From positions 1 to 64,000 of IMG/VR virus record IMGVR_UViG_3300005532_000007: a DNA stretch of 64,000 nucleotides, one strand, 5' to 3'. This document shows, one piece after another, positions 1 through 8,428 of this stretch. Numbering within the stretch: the first letter of the stretch is position 1; each line of letters begins with the position of its first letter. The notes under the pieces were generated by a model. That model did no database searches. It saw only the letters and a program-made list of their open reading frames with translations, and had not been told where the DNA came from. Both the position numbers and the translations under genes were made by a program. Origin of the DNA: a virus.

Positions 1-3
1 GTC

Positions 4-30
4 TGGTGTCCGAGGGGGGACTTGAACCCC
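4..30 (-). other. tRNA 3'-end fragment, probable attachment-site core
   Basis: Read on the minus strand, this ends in a CCA triplet (4-6), preceded by an acceptor-like strand and a T-loop of the form GTTCAAGTC. No complementary 5' acceptor strand is found in the next 100 bases, so the other half of the tRNA is missing. That is what an att site looks like after integration into a tRNA 3' end, with chromosome to the left and element to the right. One T-stem position does not pair, and no integrase lies nearby. The reading rests on tRNA-likeness alone. Confidence 0.55.
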
Positions 31-173
31 GCTTGCACAGCAGGTCAGCAGGTAGACGGCTCGCGCGAATGGCGACTAAAGGCGACTGGCGGCGAGTTTT
101 GACCGCTGCGTGCTCCAAAATACAGCAGCCGCCCGGCCCCGCACAGGGGCGGCAGGGCTCTGATCATGAGTGA

Positions 174-195
174 ATGACACTATTCACCGTGTCAT
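174..195. promoter_or_regulatory. inverted repeat before the terminase genes
   Basis: ATGACAC (174-180) and GTGTCAT (189-195) form a perfect 7-bp inverted repeat with an 8-base spacer, 10 bases before the small-terminase ATG. It could be an operator or an mRNA hairpin controlling the packaging genes. The half-site GTGTCAT also occurs in the repeats inside the initiator gene at 43.6 kb. Confidence 0.4.
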
Positions 196-204
196 CCTTT
201 GCGT

Positions 205-777
205 ATGACCGAAGATCGGCCGCACTGGAAGGACGAGCCGCGCACCCGCATGGGCCGGTGGGCCAAGTCCCTGGAGTCCGCCGAACGCGACGCCGAGGCC
301 GCTCGGCTGTGGGGCCGCGGCTGGACGTACGAGAAGATCTCCGACCATCTCGACTACGGCGACAAGGCCAACGCGTGGCGCGCCGTCCGCGCGGCACTCA
401 AGGCTGCTCAGAGCGAGGGCGTCGAAGAAGCACGCAAGGCGCAGATCGCTCTGATCGACGAGATGATCCGGCATGCCCTCGACGTCGCCGAAACCGATCA
501 CGTCATGGTCAGCCACGGCAAGATCATCAAGGATGACGATGGGAACCCGCTGTTCGATGACGGCCCGCGGCTTGCGGCGATCGGCCGAGTTGAGCAGCTG
601 ATCGCGCGCAAGGCGGCGCTGACCGGCACAGCAATGCCTACACGATCGAAGGTCGAATTCGGCCGTGACGACGAACGCGAGACCGAGCTGCTCGCCGAGA
701 TAGAACGGCTGCGCCGCGAACGCGCCGCTGGCGCGGACACAGAGCCGGACGGCGATGAGCGCAGCGAGCGGCCCTGA
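205..777 (+). CDS. probable terminase small subunit
   Basis: This 190-residue protein most likely recognises phage DNA for packaging and recruits the large terminase. Residues about 30-70 look like a helix-turn-helix (RLWGRGWTYEKISDHL followed by a basic helix). The C-terminus is charged and helical, ending in an E/R-rich coil. It sits first in the head operon and overlaps the large terminase gene by 23 bases, the classic position for this subunit. ATG at 205 is preferred over TTG at 199, though neither has a clear ribosome site. The call rests on position and the HTH, not on a diagnostic motif. Confidence 0.65.
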   Translation: MTEDRPHWKDEPRTRMGRWAKSLESAERDAEAARLWGRGWTYEKISDHLDYGDKANAWRAVRAALKAAQSEGVEEARKAQIALIDEMIRHALDVAETDHVMVSHGKIIKDDDGNPLFDDGPRLAAIGRVEQLIARKAALTGTAMPTRSKVEFGRDDERETELLAEIERLRRERAAGADTEPDGDERSERP

Positions 778-2686
778 CCGCGGCCCGTACCTCGAGGTCC
801 AGCGCGCCGCGCTGCGCGAGCTCGGCCACAGCGACACGGACATCGACCTCGCGGCGCTCGAACGCGAACTGGCCGACCTGCGGCTGTGGCGCCGCGCCCG
901 GGAACGCGACCGCGCCGCGCTCGAGGAGATCGCCGACCGGGAGAACGAGTTCGCGGCGCTGCTCGCGAACGCCGCCGGGTTCAACAAGCTGGTGCGCGAC
1001 GACCCGGACGTGGACGGGTACCTGCTACGGCCGGACGGTAGCGAGCACACCAGCGAGAGTTTCGACCTCACGGACTGGCTGACCGAACGCCTCGCGCCGT
1101 TCGGCGGCCTCGACTCCCCGCTGCTGCGCCGGCCCGAGGGACGCCGGGCGCTGACCGAGTGCGACCCGCTGCTGTTCGCCCTCGTCTATCTGCCGCACCA
1201 CCTCAAAACGGTGCTCCCTGGGCAGGTCGGCGAGGGCGTGTTCTCCTTCGCGGACTTCCACCTGGACGTGTGCCGGCGCGCCCGGCCCAGCGTGCAGCCC
1301 GTGCTGGAGGTGCGCGGACCCCGGGACTGCTACGTCGCCCCCCGTCACACCGGCAAAACCACCTGGCACTTCCTGCTGCTGGCCATGTGGGAGGCCGCGT
1401 TCCTGCACGAGAGCTTCATCGCCGCGTTCGCGGACTCCGCCACCCAGGCGGAGATCCACCTGATGAGCTTCCGCAACGAGCTGGAGAACAACGACCTGCT
1501 GCGCGAGGACTTCCCCGCGCTGTGCAAACCCGCGGTGAAACTGCGCGCCAGGGTCGACGACGCGGGCAACGTCCACGAGTCCGGGCGGGCGCTGAAAGAC
1601 AACGAGGCGATGTACATCGCCTCCAGCGGATTCATCTTCGCCGCCCGCGGCGTGGACACTAAGACATTGGGATTGAAGGTCGAGGAGAAACGCCCCAGCA
1701 AGCTGCTGCTCGACGACGTGGAACCGGACGAATCCAACTACAGCCAGGAGCAGTGCGCCAAACGGCTGCGCTCCATCATCGACGCGATCCTGCCGCTGAA
1801 CCTGCGCGCCCGCGTCGTGCTGGTCGGCACCGTGGTCATGCCCGGGTCGATCATCCACCAGCTCGTCGAGTCCGAGCGGTATCCGGAGGAGCAGGAGGAC
1901 AATCCGGACACTGAGTGGATCGCCGAACAGGCCATCGCGGTGCACTACTACGCGCCGATCATCGACACGTTCGACCCGGTCACCGGCGAGGCCGGGCAGC
2001 GTTCCATCTGGCCGGCGAAGTGGCCGCTGGAGTTCCTGCTCTCGATCTGCACTACCCGCGACTTCCTGAAGAACTTCGCCAACGACCCGATGGGCAGCCA
2101 GGGCACGTACTGGACGCCGGAGGACTTCGGCACCAACCGCGTCTCAGCGGAGCTGCAGGCGCAGACCCTCGCCTCCATCACGCACCAGCTGCTCGCGATC
2201 GACCCGGCGGTGACCACGAAGAAGAAGAGCGACTACACCGCGTTCGTCGTCGTCGGGTACAGCGCGGTGACCCGGCGGTGCGTGGTGCGCGACGCGTGGG
2301 CGGTGCGGGTGCAGCCGGGCGCGGCGATGTGCGCGTTCATCACGCGAGTGCTGGCGCAGTACCCGCAGATCCGCGGCCTGGTGATCGAGTCGAATCAGGG
2401 CGGCGAGACGTGGCTCGCGATCCTCGGGGATCTCGGGTTGCCGATCGAGACGGTGTGGCACAGCGAACCGAAGGAGGTGCGCGCCGCCCGACTGCTGGAC
2501 AAGTACCAGCGCGGCGGCCGGTGCTTCCATGAACGGCCGCTGCGCGAGCTCGAGCAGAACATGGTGGTCTTCCCGCGCGGCCGCAACGACGACCTGGTAG
2601 ACGGCGCCGGCACCGGGGTGGAGTGGTTCCTGGACCGACCGGCGCAGTCGCGGCGCGGCGGCGGGAAGAGCGTCGGGTACGTGTGA
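755..2686 (+). CDS. phage terminase large subunit
   Basis: This is the ATPase-nuclease that pumps and cuts phage DNA at the portal. The 643-residue protein shows an N-terminal ATPase with a Walker A-like stretch APRHTGKTT (about residues 194-202) and a Walker B LLLDDVE (about 315-321). A C-terminal RNase H-fold nuclease follows, with acidic residues in AIDPA (about 481), VIES (about 543) and RNDDLVDG (about 609). Length and domain order fit a full, intact large terminase with a long N-terminal extension of about 180 residues. ATG at 755 lies inside the end of the small-subunit gene, implying translational coupling. Confidence 0.93.
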   Translation: MSAASGPDRGPYLEVQRAALRELGHSDTDIDLAALERELADLRLWRRARERDRAALEEIADRENEFAALLANAAGFNKLVRDDPDVDGYLLRPDGSEHTSESFDLTDWLTERLAPFGGLDSPLLRRPEGRRALTECDPLLFALVYLPHHLKTVLPGQVGEGVFSFADFHLDVCRRARPSVQPVLEVRGPRDCYVAPRHTGKTTWHFLLLAMWEAAFLHESFIAAFADSATQAEIHLMSFRNELENNDLLREDFPALCKPAVKLRARVDDAGNVHESGRALKDNEAMYIASSGFIFAARGVDTKTLGLKVEEKRPSKLLLDDVEPDESNYSQEQCAKRLRSIIDAILPLNLRARVVLVGTVVMPGSIIHQLVESERYPEEQEDNPDTEWIAEQAIAVHYYAPIIDTFDPVTGEAGQRSIWPAKWPLEFLLSICTTRDFLKNFANDPMGSQGTYWTPEDFGTNRVSAELQAQTLASITHQLLAIDPAVTTKKKSDYTAFVVVGYSAVTRRCVVRDAWAVRVQPGAAMCAFITRVLAQYPQIRGLVIESNQGGETWLAILGDLGLPIETVWHSEPKEVRAARLLDKYQRGGRCFHERPLRELEQNMVVFPRGRNDDLVDGAGTGVEWFLDRPAQSRRGGGKSVGYV

Positions 2687-2736
2687 CAAGCCCTGAGCCT
2701 TACTATGTCCCCTAAATAGTGAGGGAGGCTCAGCAA

Positions 2737-4371
2737 ATGGCGCTCGCGTGGCCACCCACCCAGGCAGGGGCCGACCCGACCCGGTTCGTCGACGACCTCG
2801 ACGAAGGCCTCAAAGCCATGGCGCACGCCGACCGCGCCTACCGCAAAGCCCAGGTCTACTACGAGGGCTCCTTCCCCGAGGTGTTCGCCTCCCCCCGCCT
2901 GCGCGCCGCGCTCGCCCGCACCGGCGTGGACTTCCGCCTGAACTTCGCCAAGACGCCCGTGGACGCGGTGGTCTCCCGCCTGAAGATCAACGCCATCACC
3001 TCGCCCCTGGACGGCGTGCAGGACACGATCGCGCAGATCTGGAAAGACAACCAGCTCGACCTGTTCGAGATCCTCTCCTTCCGGCGGGCCTGCGAGTTCG
3101 GGGACTCCTACCTGCTGGTGTGGCCCGACGCGAACATCCCCTCAGGGGTGCGGGTGTACCTGAACAACCCGCGCGTGATGCGGATCCTGTACGACGCCGA
3201 GAACGAGATCGAGAAACGCTTCGCGATCAAAATGTGGAAGGACGGCAACGCCCACAAGGCGTTCCTGTACTACGCGGACCGCATCGAGAAGTACATCACC
3301 GCCGACGGCAAGGACGGCTCGCAACGCGACGACTGGGGCGAATACAGCGACCCGGAGGACGACGGCTGGCCGTTGGACAACCCCTTCGGCGAAGTACCGG
3401 TCTTCCATCTGCGCACCGATTTCCAGTATGGCGTCCCGGAGCACTCCGGGGCGTACGGGCCGCAGAACCTCGTGCACAAGCTGGTGATGGGACACGCCGC
3501 AGGCATCGACTACCACGCGCTGCCGCAGCGCTGGGCGCTGACCGAGACCGGCACGAACGCCAATGACTTCGCGGTGGGCGACGAGGACGAATACGCCTAC
3601 TCGCTCGATACCGGAGCTACCGGCAACGCCGATGACGGGCGGGCGCAACTGCGCTCCGAACCCGGGTCGGTGTGGTTCCTGGAGAACATCAAGGCACTGG
3701 GTGAGTTCGGGACCGGTGACCCGTCGGTGTTCATCGCGCCGATGGAGTTCTACGTGCGCGCCATGGCGCAGATCACCACCACCCCGATCCACTACTTCGA
3801 CACCATCGGGCAGACCCCGTCCGGTGAATCGCTGCGCACCATGGAAGCGCCGTTCGTGGAGAAGGTCGAAAACCGGCAGCTGCTGTTCGGCGGGGCGTGG
3901 CGCGACGCGATGGATTTCGCGCTCAAATGCCTCGGGGTCGATCAGGCGCAGATCGACGTGCACTGGAACCCGTGCTCGTCCGTGTCCGACATGCAGGCGT
4001 GGCAGACCGCGAAGATGAAGAACGACCTCGGTGTGCCGGCCAAGCAGCTGCTGTTGGAGGCCGGGTACAGCGAGGAGCAGGTCGACGCGTGGCTGGCCGA
4101 GGGCGCTCAGTCCCTCGCGCAGCAGATCGAGACCCTCAACGCGCTCGGCCTCGCGGCGCAGGGCCTGGCGGTCGCGGTTCAGCTAGGCGTGGTGGACGAG
4201 GCCGGGGTCAAGGCGCTGCTCGCGCACATGCTGCCGCAGATGCTCGGCATGGGCCCGGACGGCGAGCCGATGCCGCTCGGGTCGGCGGGCAAGGTCCCGG
4301 CGCTGACCGGGTCCGGCAGCATCGAAGACACGCAGGGCGTGGAGACCGCCGGTGACGGCGGCGATCAGTGA
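2737..4371 (+). CDS. phage portal protein (SPP1 gp6-like)
   Basis: The portal forms the dodecameric ring at one capsid vertex through which DNA enters and leaves. The 544-residue protein has the size and pattern of the SPP1 gp6-like portal family: an early YYEG segment, an alpha/beta wing, and a helical stem toward residue 400. The C-terminus is rich in Gln/Ala. The start is ATG 2737, because GGGAGG lies about 9 bases upstream; a GTG at 2719 lacks a ribosome site. The stop overlaps the next gene (GTGA). Position between large terminase and MuF gene supports the call. Confidence 0.9.
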   Translation: MALAWPPTQAGADPTRFVDDLDEGLKAMAHADRAYRKAQVYYEGSFPEVFASPRLRAALARTGVDFRLNFAKTPVDAVVSRLKINAITSPLDGVQDTIAQIWKDNQLDLFEILSFRRACEFGDSYLLVWPDANIPSGVRVYLNNPRVMRILYDAENEIEKRFAIKMWKDGNAHKAFLYYADRIEKYITADGKDGSQRDDWGEYSDPEDDGWPLDNPFGEVPVFHLRTDFQYGVPEHSGAYGPQNLVHKLVMGHAAGIDYHALPQRWALTETGTNANDFAVGDEDEYAYSLDTGATGNADDGRAQLRSEPGSVWFLENIKALGEFGTGDPSVFIAPMEFYVRAMAQITTTPIHYFDTIGQTPSGESLRTMEAPFVEKVENRQLLFGGAWRDAMDFALKCLGVDQAQIDVHWNPCSSVSDMQAWQTAKMKNDLGVPAKQLLLEAGYSEEQVDAWLAEGAQSLAQQIETLNALGLAAQGLAVAVQLGVVDEAGVKALLAHMLPQMLGMGPDGEPMPLGSAGKVPALTGSGSIEDTQGVETAGDGGDQ

Positions 4372-5411
4372 GCTCCCCCACGCTCGAGCAGCAGCCTGTC
4401 TCGGCGCAGACCGCGCAGTCGTGGGAGCACGCCGATCAGGTCGCCGCTTTCTCGGCCACGGCCGCCGCGCAGCTGACCGGCCGCGCCCCCGAGATGCTCA
4501 AGGCGCTGCTCGCGGCCGCGCTGGTGAAGTGGAGCGCGGAGGGCCTGGAGCACGCCGGTGACGGCCTGGTCGCGATGACGCGGCTGTTCGACTTCCGCAC
4601 CTGGTTCGCGGCCCGGCTCGCCGAGATCGGGGCGGCGCTGCCGGATCCGCAGCGCCTGATCCCCGCGCTGGAGCAGGCGGTCGAGCTGGGGGCGCGCCAG
4701 GCGGTCGCCGAGGCCGGGGCGGACATGCCGCCGCGTACCGCGCTGACGCTGGATCAAGGTTCGCTCGGTGAGCTGGCGTCGCTACGTTCGAAGCGGCAGA
4801 AGCTCGCGCAGGACGCGCAGGCCATGGCGGCCCAGGCCCGTACCCGCGCCCAGGTGCAGGCCGCGTTCGCGGTGGCGCAGCGGCAGGTGACGGTGACGCG
4901 CGGCACGGTCGAGGATCTGGTGCACGAGGCGGCGCATTCCGGGATCGATCAGGTCGCGCTCGCCGGGGGCTGGCAGGAGATCTGGATCGGCGAGCGCAAC
5001 GCGTGTGCGCGCTGCCAGAGCTTTCAGGGCGCGATCGCGGATGCGCCGGATTTCCTGTTCCGTCCGGTGCTGCTGGGCGCGTGGCTGCGCCCGGAGGATC
5101 ACATGGGCGTGACGATCGATCTGCATCCGCACGGCCGGTGCCGCGGGCGGCTGGTGCGCGCGCAGCAGGCGCGGGTGAGCAGCCTGATGGACCCCGGGTC
5201 GCTGGCCAGCGTGCTGCGGCGGGAGGCGCGCCGTTCGATCGTGCTCGGGCTGGCGTTGCCGTCCGAGTCGCAGGCGCTGCGCAAACGCGCGGCGCAGGAG
5301 CTGCTGGACCGGCGCGGTGGCGCGGGTCTGCCGAAGACGGTTGAGCAGCGGGCCCGGCAGCGTATCAAGGCGGGCGAGTTCCGCACGCGTGTCGATGTCA
5401 CAGCGAGATAG
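4368..5411 (+). CDS. MuF-like minor head protein
   Basis: A 347-residue head-morphogenesis protein of the Mu gpF/SPP1 gp7 type, normally portal-associated inside the head and possibly injected with DNA. The diagnostic C-terminal motif is visible: GERNACARCQ (about residues 208-217) and HPHGRCRGR (about 252-260), the paired Cys/His signature of this family. The first 200 residues are Ala-rich helices. GTG 4368 overlaps the portal stop, so the two are probably translated together. The C-terminal 85 residues are basic and lack an obvious toxin domain. Confidence 0.85.
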   Translation: MSSPTLEQQPVSAQTAQSWEHADQVAAFSATAAAQLTGRAPEMLKALLAAALVKWSAEGLEHAGDGLVAMTRLFDFRTWFAARLAEIGAALPDPQRLIPALEQAVELGARQAVAEAGADMPPRTALTLDQGSLGELASLRSKRQKLAQDAQAMAAQARTRAQVQAAFAVAQRQVTVTRGTVEDLVHEAAHSGIDQVALAGGWQEIWIGERNACARCQSFQGAIADAPDFLFRPVLLGAWLRPEDHMGVTIDLHPHGRCRGRLVRAQQARVSSLMDPGSLASVLRREARRSIVLGLALPSESQALRKRAAQELLDRRGGAGLPKTVEQRARQRIKAGEFRTRVDVTAR

Positions 5412-5425
5412 AAAGCAGTCCCCTC

Positions 5426-6295
5426 ATGAGTGATGTGTTGGTGCTCGGTTACCGGGCGGATGGTCGTGCGGTGCATTGGATCCGCGGCGGCGCGGAAGGC
5501 GACGGCGGCGCCGCGGCGGGTGACGGGAACGCCGGGGCGGGCGCGGGCGACGGGAACCCCGCCGGCAGCGGTGGCGCGTCCGGACAGGCAGGACAAGGCG
5601 CCCAGAGCGGCAGCGGAGCGCAGCGCGCCGGCGCGGGCGACGGCGAGGAGATCGAGTACAACGAGGAGAACTTCAAGAAGCTGATCGACGACCTGAACCG
5701 CGAGCGCACCGAACGCGCCGAGCTAGAGGCGAAGCACCAGCAGGAGAAGCACTCCCTCTCCAGCGAGGCGAAGAAGTACCGGCTGCGGGCGCGGTCGCTC
5801 GCTGACATGCTCGGCGACGAGGCCACGGGTAAGCCCGGGCCGAAGGCTGCGGCGAAGGGCGCCCAGGGCCAGCAGCAGGATGCGGGGCCGGATCCGGAGG
5901 TGGCGCGGCTCGCCGCGCAGCTGGAGGAGACACGGGCGCGCATGCTTGCCTCGGAGGCGCAGGCGGAGCTGCTGCGCGCGGAGGCGAACCCGAAGCATGT
6001 GCAGCGGCTCGCGCGGATGCTGGATCTGAACGCGGACGGCCGGGAGGATGTGGCGTCGCTCGCGGAGCAGATCGCGGAGCTGAAGGCGGATATGCCGGAG
6101 CTGTTCGGCACCCCCGCCGCAGCGACGGCCGGAGCGGGCAACGGCGCCGGGACGGGCGCACGGGTGCTGCGCGCCGCCCCGGCCGTGGCCGGGAGAGGCG
6201 CCGCAGGCCGGGGCGGCAACGAGGCGGCTCAACCGCCCAAGAGCGCCAACATCCTGGCTGATCGGCTGCTCGGCCGGAGCGAACCGTCCGTTTAG
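5426..6295 (+). CDS. probable capsid scaffolding protein
   Basis: A 289-residue protein placed directly before the capsid gene. It has a Gly/Ala-rich N-terminal third, an acidic charged coiled coil (about residues 72-130, EEIEYNEENFKK onward), a second helical stretch to about 230 and a Gly/Ala-rich tail. This is the composition expected of a removable scaffold. Its first 25 residues resemble the capsid N-terminus: both have VLGYR, then G, then a GGA. That suggests a shared targeting peptide or processing signal. ATG 5426 is preceded only by a weak GAAAG site. Confidence 0.7.
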   Translation: MSDVLVLGYRADGRAVHWIRGGAEGDGGAAAGDGNAGAGAGDGNPAGSGGASGQAGQGAQSGSGAQRAGAGDGEEIEYNEENFKKLIDDLNRERTERAELEAKHQQEKHSLSSEAKKYRLRARSLADMLGDEATGKPGPKAAAKGAQGQQQDAGPDPEVARLAAQLEETRARMLASEAQAELLRAEANPKHVQRLARMLDLNADGREDVASLAEQIAELKADMPELFGTPAAATAGAGNGAGTGARVLRAAPAVAGRGAAGRGGNEAAQPPKSANILADRLLGRSEPSV

Positions 6296-6576
6296 GCCGC
6301 CAGCCGCGCCATCACCGCACTGATCGCGGCATCCACCGAGGCAATCACGCGTCCCGCGCCACAGGTGCATCCCGTGGCGCGCGGACCCAACTCGTCTGCC
6401 TCGCCGTCCGGATCCTCGTCCAGCCCTACCGCGCCGCACAGGTCGTGATGCACCGCGGTGCGCGCATCCACGAGATCGCGCCACTCCTGCGCGAGACCCG
6501 GCGGCAGAACCTCCACGCCACATGTGTACCGTGCCGCGCCGACACGCGCGAGAGGTGCGCTTGCCCACGCAGCCAT
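6292..6576 (-). CDS. small antisense protein, function unknown
   Basis: An open frame of 94 residues from ATG 6576 on the strand opposite the head operon, with its stop overlapping the scaffold stop. Composition looks protein-like rather than a shadow: hydrophobic N-terminus, LAQEWRDLVDARTAVHHDL, then an acidic turn and a CTCGAG cysteine pair. The frame stays open upstream, so the true start could be earlier. No clear ribosome site is visible. It occupies an otherwise empty 530-base gap between scaffold and capsid genes. Confidence 0.45.
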   Translation of the reverse strand: MAAWASAPLARVGAARYTCGVEVLPPGLAQEWRDLVDARTAVHHDLCGAVGLDEDPDGEADELGPRATGCTCGAGRVIASVDAAISAVMARLAA

Positions 6577-6640
6577 ATGTGGCGCAAACTGTGAGGCAGC
6601 ATCAGGATCAAGCCAGGTCGCTCCCGGCGATCCCGGTGCT

Positions 6641-6662
6641 TTCGAAGCCCTGAGGGCTTTCG
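6641..6662. terminator. hairpin before the capsid gene
   Basis: CGAAGCCC and GGGCTTTCG pair with one bulged base around a short TGA loop. It lies in the gap between scaffold and capsid genes and could attenuate transcription, setting the scaffold/capsid ratio, or stabilise the capsid mRNA 5' end. Confidence 0.4.
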
Positions 6663-6824
6663 CACGACCCGTACGCGGCCGAGCCGCACCCGCAGAAAAC
6701 TCCCACCGCAGCGCACGGCGCCCTGTGGCGCGCCCCGTACGCCAGCACCGGGACTTACTCCTGTGACGGCTTCCTGCCCCTGTGCCCACATCCGGGGGCG
6801 GCTTCGGAAAGCGATGCCCTCAAG

Positions 6825-7850
6825 ATGCGTATCCTCCTGCCCGGCGCGGTGCTGGGCTACCGCAGCAACGGCGCCCCCATCGTCCTGATCGCAGGTGGCG
6901 CGACCGACAACTTCGACTCCTGGATCCCCGTCGAGTACTCCGCGGACGTGATCCAGAAGGTGAAGCAGACCTCTGCCGTCGAGGCGTACGGCCAGGAGGT
7001 CATGATGTCCACCAACAGCCGCAGCACGCCGCGCGACTCGGGTGCGGACATCGACCACACCGCCAAGGGCGGCTCGTACAACGAGGACACCAACACCAAC
7101 GACCAGGTCACGCTCACCGCCCAGAAGTTCACCCGGGCGTTCCGCATCGCGGAAGAGGACCTGAATGACTCCCTGGCGAACGTGATCAACTCCAAGCAGA
7201 ACGCGTGGGGTACCGCGTACGCGAAGAAGTTCGACAACGCGTGCCTCGGCGTCACCGCGAGCAAGACCACGACCGGCATGGCGTACGACTCGCTGTACTA
7301 CCTGCTCACGCAGAACGACACCGCGACCGGGTACACCGCGAACAGCAACATCACCAACTCGGCCGCGTCGCCGTCGTACGCGGAGTACAACACCTCCCTG
7401 GGCCTGTACGAGGCCGGCGACTACTTCGACGAGGGCGAAACCCTCGTGATTGCGCACCCCGACTTCAAGCAGTCCCTGCGCGGCGTGCTCGACTCGCAGA
7501 ACCGCCCGATCTTCCAGGAGTCCACCGTCGGGTTCCCCGGCGGCGGCCAGGGCGCCACCCCCGCGCGGATCTTCGGCTACCCGATCAAGTGGAGCCTCGG
7601 TGCGCGCCTGTCGGCGACCCCGACGGCCAAGCCCACCGGCCACCCGATCATGGTGTTCTGCAACCCCATGTACATGCTCGTCGGCAAGCGCATCACCAAC
7701 CCGACGAACCCTCAGGGCACCCCGGAATTCCAGGTCATCCCGCCCAACATCAGCTTGTCGGACGAGGCGGTGCTCAAGGGCCGCGCCCGTCGCGCATTCG
7801 CCCCGGGCGTCGAGCAGGCGTTCTCCATCCTCGTCGACACCAGCCGCTGA
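6825..7850 (+). CDS. major capsid protein (HK97 fold)
   Basis: A 341-residue protein that would form the phage head shell. The sequence pattern fits the HK97-fold capsid family. There is an N-arm, a long helix region around YAKKFDNACLG, a P-domain-like stretch with IAHPDFKQSLRGVLDSQNRPIF and a late FGYPIKWS segment. A C-terminal beta strand follows with KGRARRAFAPG. No prohead protease gene is seen nearby, and the protein starts close to the mature length, so proteolytic maturation may be absent. GGAAAG precedes ATG 6825. It is followed by a decoration-like gene. Confidence 0.9.
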   Translation: MRILLPGAVLGYRSNGAPIVLIAGGATDNFDSWIPVEYSADVIQKVKQTSAVEAYGQEVMMSTNSRSTPRDSGADIDHTAKGGSYNEDTNTNDQVTLTAQKFTRAFRIAEEDLNDSLANVINSKQNAWGTAYAKKFDNACLGVTASKTTTGMAYDSLYYLLTQNDTATGYTANSNITNSAASPSYAEYNTSLGLYEAGDYFDEGETLVIAHPDFKQSLRGVLDSQNRPIFQESTVGFPGGGQGATPARIFGYPIKWSLGARLSATPTAKPTGHPIMVFCNPMYMLVGKRITNPTNPQGTPEFQVIPPNISLSDEAVLKGRARRAFAPGVEQAFSILVDTSR

Positions 7851-7899
7851 AGCGCGGCCTGATCAGCTTTCTGCGACTCCCGGAAGGACTCAATCGATC

Positions 7900-8340
7900 A
7901 TGCCTACAGCGGGTGGCACCGGCGACCGCAACGAGATCAAGGACCAGTTCGGCAACGTCGACGACTACGTCAGCTCCAGCGGCGAGCTCGTCGCCCAGTA
8001 CGGGCTCTCGCTCGGCGGCGCGGCCGGCCGGTTCGCAATCGGCTCCGGCGCGACCGCCACGATGCCGTCCACCGCGTCGGTCGCCTACACCAGCGCGACC
8101 GTCGCCACCGGCGGCGTGACGATCACGCTGCCGAACGCGAACGCGGTCACCCCAGGCCGTCTGTTCATCGTCAAGGACGAGAACGGCACCGCGACCGGCA
8201 CCAACGTCATCAAGGTCGTCACCGGCACCGGCGGCGGCGCGATCGACGGATCGGCGCAGGGCACCGCCGTGACCGTCGTGAACGCCGCGTACGGGTCGGC
8301 GCGGCTCTACAGCGACGGGACGAACTGGCACCAGTGCTAG
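7900..8340 (+). CDS. capsid decoration-like or head-fibre base protein
   Basis: A 146-residue protein with a polar N-terminus, a beta-rich core (GGVTITLPNANAVTPG, LFIVKDENGTATG) and a C-terminal motif YGSARLYSDGTNW. That ending is common at the ends of phage fibre and decoration domains. Being directly after the capsid gene and short, it may stud the capsid surface or anchor the fibre proteins encoded next. GGAAGGA lies 11 bases before ATG 7900. The assignment is from position and fold pattern only. Confidence 0.5.
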   Translation: MPTAGGTGDRNEIKDQFGNVDDYVSSSGELVAQYGLSLGGAAGRFAIGSGATATMPSTASVAYTSATVATGGVTITLPNANAVTPGRLFIVKDENGTATGTNVIKVVTGTGGGAIDGSAQGTAVTVVNAAYGSARLYSDGTNWHQC

Positions 8341-8354
8341 CGGGCTGATCCGGT

Positions 8355-8389
8355 GCCCGGGCGGATTCCGAGGGGACTGCCGCCCGGGC
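8355..8389. terminator. 10-bp GC hairpin, terminator-like
   Basis: GCCCGGGCGG (8355-8364) is perfectly complementary to CCGCCCGGGC (8380-8389) with a 15-base loop. There is no T-tract, as often in actinomycetes. It lies directly after the decoration-like gene and could end or reduce head-gene transcription before the fibre genes. Confidence 0.6.
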
Positions 8390-8428
8390 GCCACCGCACC
8401 CAAAGGCCTTCGAGCAGGGAGCAGCGTG

